From Chlorobiota bacterium (lineage in GTDB: Bacteria; Bacteroidota; Bacteroidia; Flavobacteriales; Flavobacteriaceae): DNA of 15,835 bases. Below the pieces are notes generated by a model. It did no database searches. It saw nothing but the letters and a program-made list of their open reading frames with translations, and was not told the DNA's origin. This document shows, one piece after another, positions 1-6,683 of this stretch (position 1 is the first letter of the stretch; each line of letters begins with the position of its first letter). Position numbers and translations under genes: made by a program. The DNA lies in assembly GCA_013153655.1 (NCBI GenBank), contig JAADEB010000018.1, positions 1 through 15,835 of the forward strand. Reading direction: 5' to 3'.

Positions 1-104
1 ATCAAAGGGGCATTGCGCGAACCGGGTGAAATCACCACGTCGCGGATGCCGGCCTTTCGGGCCAAGGCAAACAGGAGGCGGGAAGTGGGTTTGGCACTAT
101 GCAC
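1..104 (-). CDS. menD: MenD N-terminus (partial, runs off the left edge)
   Basis: Only the first 34 codons are inside the window. They read GIRDVVISPGSRNAPL at about residues 19-34. That is the N-terminal cofactor-domain signature of 2-succinyl-5-enolpyruvyl-6-hydroxy-3-cyclohexene-1-carboxylate synthase, the thiamine diphosphate enzyme that commits isochorismate and 2-oxoglutarate to menaquinone. The frame opens just after the TAA of the thioredoxin-like gene (114-116). The only good start between them is GTG at 102-104, which gives the usual lead of about 18 residues before the motif. No strong ribosome binding site is visible. The 9-nt gap implies co-transcription with the two upstream genes. 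The identification rests on one motif and its position, but SPGSR at this spot is very characteristic. The catalytic and ThDP-binding parts lie outside. Confidence 0.8.
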   Translation of the reverse strand, partial: MHSAKPTSRLLFALARKAGIRDVVISPGSRNAPL

Positions 105-113
105 GCGGGCGGA

Positions 114-677
114 TTATTGTTCCTTCCATTTGATGCTGCAACCGATGCTGGGGAATTGCTCTTCCTCGGGAATCGTTTTTCCTTGGAGCAAATAATCCAA
201 AGCGCGGCGCAGATCCTTTCCGGTGACGGGTTTGCCGTTGCCGGGGCGGCTGTCGTCCAATTGACCGCGATACACCAATTTGCCGCCGGCATCGAACACG
301 AAGAAATCGGGCGTGCAGGCGGCCTGATAGGCACGGGCCGTATCCTGGGATTCGTCGTAGAGATACGGGAAGGGATAACCCAATTTTTCGGCGGTTTCCT
401 TCATCTTGTCGGGTGCATCGTCGGGATAGCGGGTGATATCGTTGGCACTAATGGCCACAAAACCGATACCCTCGGGCATGTAATCACGGGCCACCCGGAC
501 CAATTCGTCGTTTACGTGTTTTACGTACGGACAATGGTTGCAAATAAACATAACCACCGTTCCCTTGGGACCTTTGACGTCGTCGTAGGTCAGGTAGCGG
601 TCCGTTACGGTGTCGATCAATTTGAAATCCGGGGCTTGGGTACCCAGCGGAAGCATGGCGGAAGGTGTGGCTGCCAT
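114..677 (-). CDS. Thioredoxin-fold redoxin (peroxiredoxin-like, CNHC active site)
   Basis: The protein has 187 residues in the AhpC/TSA/thioredoxin fold. The N-terminus (LPLGTQAPDFKLIDTVT) is the standard redoxin entry. Residues 46-50 read C-N-H-C-P, followed by YVKHVNDELVRVARDY, so a CxxC pair lies at the start of the first active-site helix. The cis-Pro region appears as ACTPDFFVFD, and YRGQLDD follows. This matches cytoplasmic 'thioredoxin family proteins' of the PRX-like subgroup common in Bacteroidota and Cyanobacteria; their substrate is generally unknown. ATG at 677 is chosen because the reading frame upstream (to 743) would overlap the C-terminus of the preceding peptidase gene. The conserved region begins about 10 residues after the chosen start. 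There is no signal peptide, so a cytosolic disulfide or peroxide-linked role is inferred. It sits 8 nt after the M1 peptidase gene and 9 nt before menD. Confidence 0.85.
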   Translation of the reverse strand: MAATPSAMLPLGTQAPDFKLIDTVTDRYLTYDDVKGPKGTVVMFICNHCPYVKHVNDELVRVARDYMPEGIGFVAISANDITRYPDDAPDKMKETAEKLGYPFPYLYDESQDTARAYQAACTPDFFVFDAGGKLVYRGQLDDSRPGNGKPVTGKDLRRALDYLLQGKTIPEEEQFPSIGCSIKWKEQ

Positions 678-685
678 AAGCGTAC

Positions 686-2944
686 TTATTTTAGTTGTTT
701 TTTGAGTTTGGAAAACTTGGATAATTTCTTGACGCGGGGCCATACATTGTTATCGGGATTCACATCGGCGGTGATATTGTCGGGATCGATTTCGAAACGG
801 ACGATTTTTTTGTCCGAAACAATGAGTTTTTTGACCTCCTTGTCGTTGAAACGCCAGATTTCGGCGGGATATTTAATGGTTTTGGTAGTTCCGTCTTCGT
901 AGGTCAGGCGCAAGATAACGGGCATGACCAATCCGCCGTTTTTCTCGAACACCACTTGGTAGAAATATTTGGGTGTTTTGATATCCTTGATTTCTTCGGG
1001 GTCGAAATGGGTTTGGACATACATTTTGAGGGCGTGCAATTCGGTGAGGATGTCCTGTTGTTTTTCCAATTCGGGCGTATAATCGGGGCTGTCCTTGGAG
1101 ATAAGGGAAATGTAGGGCGGGAAATCTTCCACCTTCATGCCGTAGCGTTTGGCCATGTTGCGGATGCGTTGGGTGGGTTTATCGGTCACGTAGAACCGGC
1201 TTACCTTGCGGATACCGATATCGTTTACGTCGGTGGTGTAGAACCAACCGCGCCAGAACCAATCGAGGTCGCGGCCGGAAGCATCCTCCATGCTTCGGAA
1301 GAAATCGGCGGGGGTGGGATGCTTGAATTTCCAGCGGTTGGCATAGGTTTTGAGCGCGTAGTCGAAGGCTTTGTGACCCAGAATGACTTCGCGAAGCATA
1401 TAGAGGCCGGCGGCGGGTTTGGCGTAGGCCGTCATGCTGCGGTTGTACATATTGTCGGCATTGACCATAATGGGTTGCATTTTGGATTGGTCACCCATCA
1501 TGAAAGGAACCACGTCTTTGGGAAATCCGCGCGAAGGGAAGCCTTTTTGCCAACGTTGTTCGGTGAGGAGTTGAACGAAAGTGTTGAGGCCTTCGTCCAT
1601 CCACATCCATTGGCGTTCGTCGGAATTGACCACCATGGGAAACCAGTTGTGACCCACCTCGTGGATAATCACGCTGATCATGCCGTTTTTGGTGCGTTCG
1701 GTGTAGGAGCCGTCGGGTTTGGGACGGCCGAAGTTCCAACAAATCATGGGATATTCCATTCCCTGGCGATAAGCATTGACGGAAATGGCTTTGTGATAGG
1801 GATAATCGAACAGGATGTCGGAATAGGATTTGAGGGTGTGGGCCACCACGCGGGTGGAATATTCCTCCCAGAGGGGATTGCCTTCGGGCGGATACATGGA
1901 CACGGCCATTTTGGTTTTGTCGCCGATTTTGACGGCCATGGCGTCGTAGATAAAACGGCGCGAGCCGGCGAAGGCAAAATCGCGTACGTTTTTGGCGATG
2001 AATTTCCAGGTTTTGGTTTTGCGGGAAGGATGTTCGATTTTTTTCCTGGCCTCGGCTTCGCTGACGATGATAACGGGTTTGTCGTAGGTGCGGCGAGCCA
2101 GCAGCCAGCGTTTGTATTGGGCGGGGGTGAACACTTCGGCGCGGTTGAGGAGTTTACCGGTTCCGTCCACTACAAAATCGGCGGGGGCGGTGATATTCAC
2201 GGTAAAATTACCGAAAGGCAGGGCAAATTCGCCGGTGCCGATAAATTGGTTGGTTTGCCAGCCTTCCACATCGTCGTATACGGCCATGCGGGGATAGAAT
2301 TGGGCGATGATATATTCGTTTTGGCCATCGGGAAAATCTTCGAAACCGGAGCGGGCCCAGTCCTGCTTAAAATTATTGATATTGTACCACCATTTTATAT
2401 GAATTTCGGTGGATTGGCCGGGCGGCAGGGGTTTATCCAGGTCCACCCGCATCATGGTATAAAGAATGGAATAAGGCAAATCTTGTCCCTGAGCATTGCG
2501 AACATATTCGATATGAAAGCCGCCTTCGTAGCGTTTGTTGGAAAATTTGGACACAAACCGGCCGGGGGGCATCATGATGTTGTCGCCGTCGGATTTGCTC
2601 AGGTCGGTGAAGTTGACCGGGGCGCGGCGGTTTTGGTCCAATTGCACCCAAAGATATTTAAGGGTATTGGGTGAATGGTTATGATAGGTAATGGTCTCTT
2701 CGCCACGGAGCACGGGATGTTCACGATCGTCGATGAGTTGGATATTCATCACGTAGTCGGCCTTGTTTTGGTAATAATCGGGGCCGGGGGAGCCGTCGGC
2801 GGCGCGGTAGCGGTTGGGGGTGGGAAGCAAATCGTACATCTGACGGAATTTGCTGGTGTTTTGGTGTCCCTGGGGAATCTTTTTCTCCTGGGCGCCGGCG
2901 GCGGCGAACCAAAAAGCGAAGAGGAATATCCAATATTTTTTCAT
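686..2944 (-). CDS. Secreted M1-family zinc metallopeptidase (gluzincin aminopeptidase)
   Basis: The protein has 752 residues. It opens with a signal peptide (KK, hydrophobic WIFLFAFWFAAAGA, then Q), so it is exported, probably to the periplasm or surface. Zinc site: H428-E-V-G-H432, then 18 residues, then E451, the M1 HEXXH-X18-E arrangement. The exopeptidase motif is G395-M-E-Y-P, the variant of GxMEN usual in this Bacteroidota subgroup. Y507 in TAYAKPAAGLYML fits the transition-state tyrosine. The N-terminal beta domain and C-terminal region are intact, with no visible type IX sorting domain; the C-terminus is simply lysine-rich. ATG at 2944 is preferred over an in-frame start 8 codons upstream because it places the signal peptide at the N-terminus. 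The likely job is trimming N-terminal residues from imported or environmental peptides. The gene leads the unit with the thioredoxin-like gene and menD, and a TAAATTTG box lies 28 nt upstream. Confidence 0.93.
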   Translation of the reverse strand: MKKYWIFLFAFWFAAAGAQEKKIPQGHQNTSKFRQMYDLLPTPNRYRAADGSPGPDYYQNKADYVMNIQLIDDREHPVLRGEETITYHNHSPNTLKYLWVQLDQNRRAPVNFTDLSKSDGDNIMMPPGRFVSKFSNKRYEGGFHIEYVRNAQGQDLPYSILYTMMRVDLDKPLPPGQSTEIHIKWWYNINNFKQDWARSGFEDFPDGQNEYIIAQFYPRMAVYDDVEGWQTNQFIGTGEFALPFGNFTVNITAPADFVVDGTGKLLNRAEVFTPAQYKRWLLARRTYDKPVIIVSEAEARKKIEHPSRKTKTWKFIAKNVRDFAFAGSRRFIYDAMAVKIGDKTKMAVSMYPPEGNPLWEEYSTRVVAHTLKSYSDILFDYPYHKAISVNAYRQGMEYPMICWNFGRPKPDGSYTERTKNGMISVIIHEVGHNWFPMVVNSDERQWMWMDEGLNTFVQLLTEQRWQKGFPSRGFPKDVVPFMMGDQSKMQPIMVNADNMYNRSMTAYAKPAAGLYMLREVILGHKAFDYALKTYANRWKFKHPTPADFFRSMEDASGRDLDWFWRGWFYTTDVNDIGIRKVSRFYVTDKPTQRIRNMAKRYGMKVEDFPPYISLISKDSPDYTPELEKQQDILTELHALKMYVQTHFDPEEIKDIKTPKYFYQVVFEKNGGLVMPVILRLTYEDGTTKTIKYPAEIWRFNDKEVKKLIVSDKKIVRFEIDPDNITADVNPDNNVWPRVKKLSKFSKLKKQLK

Positions 2945-2972
2945 GGTTAGGGCGTTTGATTTTATCACGGCT

Positions 2973-2980
2973 CAAATTTA
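2973..2980 (-). promoter_or_regulatory. Bacteroidota -7 promoter box for the M1 peptidase operon
   Basis: Read on the minus strand this is TAAATTTG, an exact match to the TAnnTTTG -7 element of the primary Bacteroidota sigma factor. It lies 28 nt before the peptidase ATG, leaving a short leader. No clear -33 TTTG is visible at the expected spacing, so the assignment rests on the -7 box and its position. Confidence 0.55.
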
Positions 2981-3020
2981 GTTATTATTTCCGTTAAATT
3001 ATTGAATCGATAATATTGAC

Positions 3021-3240
3021 CGATGACCGGTGCTTTTTTCGGTAAACGGGAAATGGTAAACGGGAAATGTGGATTTTCTGTTGAAGAGTTGAAAAGTTGA
3101 ACAGTTGAAGAGTTGAATAGATTTTACGGGAGAGCTTTTAGCCGTTGGCCGTTAGCTGTTAGCCTTTATTCATGTTTTAGTACGTTTTTATTAGAAATTC
3201 CTCTTGCCTCAGGTGGGTGCAATCGTTAAATCGAAGGATG
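3021..3240. repeat. Short-word repeat tract (AACGGGAAATG, GTTGAA, GTTAGC/GTTGGC words)
   Basis: This gene-free tract is built from degenerate short words. AACGGGAAATG occurs twice (3045-3055 and 3059-3069). GTTGAA-type words fill 3079-3117. GTTGGCC/GTTAGC/GTTAGCC words fill about 3142-3165, and GATGACCGGTG is echoed by GATGACTGGTG near 3240. Several words recur inverted at 10521-10661, for example the 19-mer at 3075-3093 and AATCGTTAAATCG at 3221-3233. No protein-like reading frame is present. Such word tracts are typical of decaying intergenic DNA in some Bacteroidota; their mechanism is unknown to me. Confidence 0.7.
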
Positions 3241-3267
3241 GATGACTGGTGCCCGATGAGCGGTGCC

Positions 3268-3416
3268 GTCATAGCGAGCGGAACGAATTGGAGTGACGCA
3301 ATTTCCTTCTTCGGTACGTATTAAGTACTTTTTAGACTTGTTTTATTATGTCGGAGGAGATTGCGACGGCTCCGATTTCCTTTACTTATTCCCAAGTAAC
3401 GAAGTCTCGCAATGAC
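3268..3416. repeat. Imperfect inverted-repeat element, GTCATWGCGAG termini
   Basis: The left end reads GTCATAGCGAGCGGAACGAA. The right end, reverse complemented, reads GTCATTGCGAGACTTCG. Both ends continue into related sequence: GACGCAATTTCC on the left and GGAGATTGCGACGG inside the right half. The roughly 149-bp unit can therefore fold back on itself. It resembles the widely dispersed 'GTCATTGCGAG...GCAATCTCC' class of small non-coding repeats that I recall from several bacterial phyla; that link is from memory. It has no coding potential and sits between the M1 and S9 peptidase genes. Confidence 0.55.
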
Positions 3417-3567
3417 CGTACGAATCACTAATAATCGGTCATCTGTTTTTGGTCGCCGGTTAAACTTTCTCCATTTCCTTTTGGACTTTTTTCTCTCTTT
3501 TTGCAAATATGTTGTCCTTAAAGGAATACAGCGCTTGGAAATGTATTTTTTACATCTACGCTCCGGT
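3417..3567. other. Gene-free stretch with no recognised element
   Basis: This sequence follows the inverted-repeat element and precedes the stop codon of the S9 peptidase gene. It holds pyrimidine-rich sequence and a weak ATGTA/TACAT inverted repeat just past the peptidase stop. Nothing there is convincing as a terminator, and I see no gene or RNA. Confidence 0.4.
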
Positions 3568-5679
3568 TTATCGATTGTTTTCCATGATAAAATTCAGCAC
3601 TTTTTTCATAAGGTGTACGCGGCGGAAACCGTACACGTTGTGTTTGGAGCGCGGATAGAGGTAGAAATCCATTTGAATCCCTTTGGCAATGGCACGGTCG
3701 TGGAGGGCGATATTGTGCTGAGGCACCACCACATCGTCCTGATAGCCGTGGATGGTCAATAATTTTCCTTGCAGGCGGTCGATTTTGTTGAGAATGGAGG
3801 TTAGTTTGAAACCTTCGGGATTTTGTTTTTCGGTATCCATATAGCGTTCGCCGTACATCACTTCGTACCATTTCCAGTCGGTTACGGGACCTCCGGCCAC
3901 GCCGGCCGTAAAGGCTTCGGGATATTCGGTCATAAGGGTGAGCGTCATAAATCCGCCGAAGGACCAGCCGTGTACGGCGATGCGGTTACCGTCCACAAAG
4001 GGAAAGGTTTTCAGGTAGGCGATACCGTCCATTTGGTCGCGCGCCTCTATTTGACCCAACCGGCGATAGATGACACTTTCGAACGCAAAGCCGCGGTTAT
4101 CGGACCCGTGGCCGTCCACCGTAAACACGAGGTAACCTTGCTCGGCCAGCCACAACATCCACAGCGAGGCTCCTCCCAGCCAGCGGTTTTGAACCAGTTG
4201 GGCATGGGGACCACCATATACATAAACCAGAACGGGGTATTTTTTGCTAGCATCAAAATGGGAAGGTTTGATCATGCGGCCGTAGATCCAATCGGTGTTT
4301 TCGCCGCGAATACGAAACATTTCGATTTGGCCGCGAGTGTAATCTTTCAAAGGGTCGGTGGCTTTGTGGAGCACGGTTTTTTTCTTGGGTTTGGCCGTGG
4401 CAATGAGGCAGGTTTTGCCGGGAAAATCCACATGGGTATAGCGGTCGATAAAATGACGTCCGTCGTGGGAAAGCAAGGTGTAGTGCCAGCCGCTTTCGGG
4501 GGTGAGTTCCATTTGGCGGCCGCTGCGGAGGCTTACGCGAAACAGTTTGTTGTCGCGCGGGTCGTTGCCGGTGGCGGTGAAATATACGTATTTGCCTTGG
4601 GGGTCGAAACCTTCCACGTCTTTGGCCACAAAGCGGTTATGCGTCAGTTGACGAATAAGTTTGCCTTGGGTGTCGTAGAGGTAGAGGTTCATAAATCCGT
4701 CGCGCTCGCTGAGCCAAACGAATTGTTGCTTGCCGGGCACGAAATAGCCGGGATGTTCGGGTTCCACCCATTTGGGATTTTCCTCTTCGAAAAGGGTTTT
4801 GACAAAGGCGCCGGTGCGGGCGTCATACTTGTTGAACCACATGTGGTTTTGATCGCGATTGACCTCGGCCAGATAGATGTATTTTTCGTTATTATCCCAA
4901 GTGAGGTTGGTAGCATAATGGTATTTACCGGCTTTGTCGAACAATTGAAGATAAACGGTTTTGCCGGTTTCCGGGTCATAGACGCCTACGGCGGGTTCTT
5001 CGCTGCCGCGGCCGTTCATGGGATATTTGATTTCGTGGAGTTTGGCAGGTGTCTTGGTGATATCCACCAGGGGATAGGTGTCCACATCGGATTCGTCCTT
5101 TTGATAGAAAGCCAGTAAGCGTCCCGAAGGGCTCCAAAAGGTGCCGCCGTCGATACCGAATTCGCTTCGGGCGATGCTTTGGCCGCTAACGATGTTTTTG
5201 TCCTTGTTGTCGGTTACGGTGATACGGGGGTTTTGTTTGGTGGCGATATAAAGGTTGTTGTCGATGGTGTAGGCGGCCATGGGTTTTTGCCAATTAAGAT
5301 GCCGGTTGGCGGCTTTGCGGGGCATACGCAGCGTGTCGTTGCGACCGCCGTTCCAGGCATAATAGATAAACATGCTGTCGTGTTCGAATATCAGGTAATC
5401 CCGGGTCAAAACATTTACATAAGGCAAGCGCTTGCCGAAATCTTTGGCTGTAAAAGTTTTGAGCGTGGCGCCGTCGCCGGTTTTGATGTAGAGGCTGTCG
5501 CCGTTGCGATACATAAAATGATCGCTGTTGCGGCTCCAACGAATATTGCGCAGGTTTTTGGGATAAAGGCCTTTGTAGTAACCCAGTACGGCATCTTCCA
5601 AGGTCATTTGTTTCTTCTGCTGAGCCGAAGCGGGTATGCTCATCCAAAGGAAAAGAAAGAGATAAAATATTTTTTTCAT
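3568..5679 (-). CDS. Secreted S9B prolyl tripeptidyl/dipeptidyl peptidase (PtpA/DPP IV family)
   Basis: The protein has 703 residues. A signal peptide (KKIFYLFLFLWMSIPASA, then QQKK) indicates export. An eight-bladed DPP IV-type propeller fills roughly residues 30-440 (EFGIDGGTFWSPSG, LAEVNRDQNHMW, YLYDTQGKLIRQLT). It is followed by an alpha/beta-hydrolase domain with YVYGGPHAQLV as oxyanion/YGGP motif. The catalytic triad is S573 in GWSFGG, D648 in HGYQDDVV and H680 in SKHNVYG. The overall pattern follows Porphyromonas prolyl tripeptidyl peptidase A closely. The propeller segment lacks the YEEE pair typical of true DPP IV and has SEFG instead, so tripeptidyl release after Xaa-Xaa-Pro is favoured, though not certain. 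ATG at 5679 is preferred to an in-frame TTG three codons upstream. The gene is monocistronic, transcribed away from the acyltransferase gene, with a TAAATTTG box 22 nt upstream. Confidence 0.92.
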   Translation of the reverse strand: MKKIFYLFLFLWMSIPASAQQKKQMTLEDAVLGYYKGLYPKNLRNIRWSRNSDHFMYRNGDSLYIKTGDGATLKTFTAKDFGKRLPYVNVLTRDYLIFEHDSMFIYYAWNGGRNDTLRMPRKAANRHLNWQKPMAAYTIDNNLYIATKQNPRITVTDNKDKNIVSGQSIARSEFGIDGGTFWSPSGRLLAFYQKDESDVDTYPLVDITKTPAKLHEIKYPMNGRGSEEPAVGVYDPETGKTVYLQLFDKAGKYHYATNLTWDNNEKYIYLAEVNRDQNHMWFNKYDARTGAFVKTLFEEENPKWVEPEHPGYFVPGKQQFVWLSERDGFMNLYLYDTQGKLIRQLTHNRFVAKDVEGFDPQGKYVYFTATGNDPRDNKLFRVSLRSGRQMELTPESGWHYTLLSHDGRHFIDRYTHVDFPGKTCLIATAKPKKKTVLHKATDPLKDYTRGQIEMFRIRGENTDWIYGRMIKPSHFDASKKYPVLVYVYGGPHAQLVQNRWLGGASLWMLWLAEQGYLVFTVDGHGSDNRGFAFESVIYRRLGQIEARDQMDGIAYLKTFPFVDGNRIAVHGWSFGGFMTLTLMTEYPEAFTAGVAGGPVTDWKWYEVMYGERYMDTEKQNPEGFKLTSILNKIDRLQGKLLTIHGYQDDVVVPQHNIALHDRAIAKGIQMDFYLYPRSKHNVYGFRRVHLMKKVLNFIMENNR

Positions 5680-5701
5680 AATAAACAAATTAGGTTATCC
5701 G

Positions 5702-5709
5702 CAAATTTA
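5702..5709 (-). promoter_or_regulatory. Bacteroidota -7 promoter box for the S9 peptidase gene
   Basis: The minus strand reads TAAATTTG, identical to the box before the M1 peptidase. It lies 22 nt before the ATG, inside a 139-bp divergent intergenic region. No convincing -33 element is seen. Confidence 0.55.
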
Positions 5710-5788
5710 GGAAAAACTATCCGAAAGGGGGATGGGGATTTAACGATTTCCCATCTATCCCCGCCTATGAATAATCGCTCTTAATGCT

Positions 5789-5796
5789 TATTTTTG
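5789..5796 (+). promoter_or_regulatory. Bacteroidota -7 promoter box for the acyltransferase-uvrA unit
   Basis: TATTTTTG matches TAnnTTTG and ends 22 nt before the ATG at 5819, the same spacing as the divergent box at 5702-5709. No TTTG-type -33 element is visible at 19-20 nt upstream. Confidence 0.45.
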
Positions 5797-5818
5797 CCTT
5801 TCGCCCAAAACAAGGATT

Positions 5819-6679
5819 ATGTCTTCCGAAACCAACCCCAAACCCATCCAAATCGATGTGGAGAAAATCATTCGCAATCAGCCGCATCCGTTGCTCAGGC
5901 GCTTGCCCAAACATTTTATCCGTTTGATTGCCAAAATCATTCATCAGGATGAGATAAACGAGGGTTTGCGTAAGATCGGGCATTTGCGCAATTTCGAATT
6001 CGTGGAAGCCGCTTTGGATTATTTGGATATTAAGGTGGAGGCTTATGGAACCGAACATATTCCCCGCGACGGAAATGTGATTTTTGTAGGGAATCATGCC
6101 CTGGGCGGAGCCGATTTTTTGGCACTTATGCATGTGTTGAAGGATTATTATCCCCGGGTCAACCATTTGACCAATGATTTGTTGATGGTAATAAAACCCT
6201 TGGAGGATTTTTTCATTCCTGTCAATGTTTTCGGTAAGAATCCCGAACATTACCGTAAGCTTTACGATGAGCGCCTTTCGGAGCCGGGTATTCCCGTGAC
6301 CATCTTTCCTTCCGGCGAGGTGGCCCGCTACCGCAAAGGAAAATGGGACGACGGATTGTGGCGAAGCGGGTTCGTTCGTTTTGCGCGAAAATTCAATAAA
6401 AAGGTATTGCCCTTTTTTGTACCTACCAAAAATTCAAAACTTTTCTACCGGGTAAACCGCTTGCGCCGTATGCTGGGTATTAAAGCCAATTTGGAATTGT
6501 TTTTGCTGCCTCACGAATTGATGAAAATGCGCGGGCGGACCGTTACCCTCATTTTCGGTCAACCCGTTCCGCCTTCGTTTTTCGACGATTCCAAGACCAT
6601 TCACGAATGGGCGGATGTGATCAAGGCCAAAGCTTATGCTTTGGGCGAAAAACAGCCTCATGAAAAAGAAAAACACTGA
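5819..6679 (+). CDS. PlsC-like lysophospholipid acyltransferase
   Basis: The protein has 286 residues and belongs to the glycerolipid acyltransferase (LPLAT) superfamily. The acceptor motif is N-H93-A-L-G-G-A-D99, so histidine and aspartate are five residues apart rather than the textbook four. That spacing matches the NHxLGGxD form in a Bacteroidota-rich subgroup (LPLAT_ACT14924-like). The second motif is F163-P-S-G-E-V-A-R170, equivalent to FPEGxxR, which holds the glycerol-phosphate or other acceptor. Residues 1-60 (IRNQPHPLLRRLPKHFIRLIAKIIHQDEIN) form an amphipathic membrane-associating extension. The likely reaction is transfer of an acyl chain to a lysolipid. Acyl-glycerophosphate and the O-acylation step of glycine/ornithine lipids are both possible, and the sequence does not decide. 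ATG at 5819 follows AAGGATT. The gene is followed 4 nt after its stop by uvrA and probably shares its message. Confidence 0.85.
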   Translation: MSSETNPKPIQIDVEKIIRNQPHPLLRRLPKHFIRLIAKIIHQDEINEGLRKIGHLRNFEFVEAALDYLDIKVEAYGTEHIPRDGNVIFVGNHALGGADFLALMHVLKDYYPRVNHLTNDLLMVIKPLEDFFIPVNVFGKNPEHYRKLYDERLSEPGIPVTIFPSGEVARYRKGKWDDGLWRSGFVRFARKFNKKVLPFFVPTKNSKLFYRVNRLRRMLGIKANLELFLLPHELMKMRGRTVTLIFGQPVPPSFFDDSKTIHEWADVIKAKAYALGEKQPHEKEKH

Positions 6680-6683
6680 ACAT

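Noticed and set aside
956..2674. A 572-codon open frame on the plus strand opposite the M1 peptidase gene, and similar long frames opposite the S9 peptidase (3823-5118), uvrA (8130-8993) and hutU (13328-14230)
   Set aside because: Their sequences lack recognisable domains and are rich in Gly, His, Val and Phe, as expected from the antisense of well-conserved genes with this codon use. The opposite-strand genes carry intact catalytic motifs.
3490..3530. A near-match to TAnnTTTG on the minus strand (CATATTTG) downstream of the S9 peptidase gene
   Set aside because: One base off consensus and no gene lies downstream on that strand before the repeat element.
3412..3762. A 116-codon plus-strand frame overlapping the end of the S9 peptidase gene
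   Set aside because: Half of it is antisense to the conserved C-terminal hydrolase domain, and the rest is low-complexity intergenic sequence.
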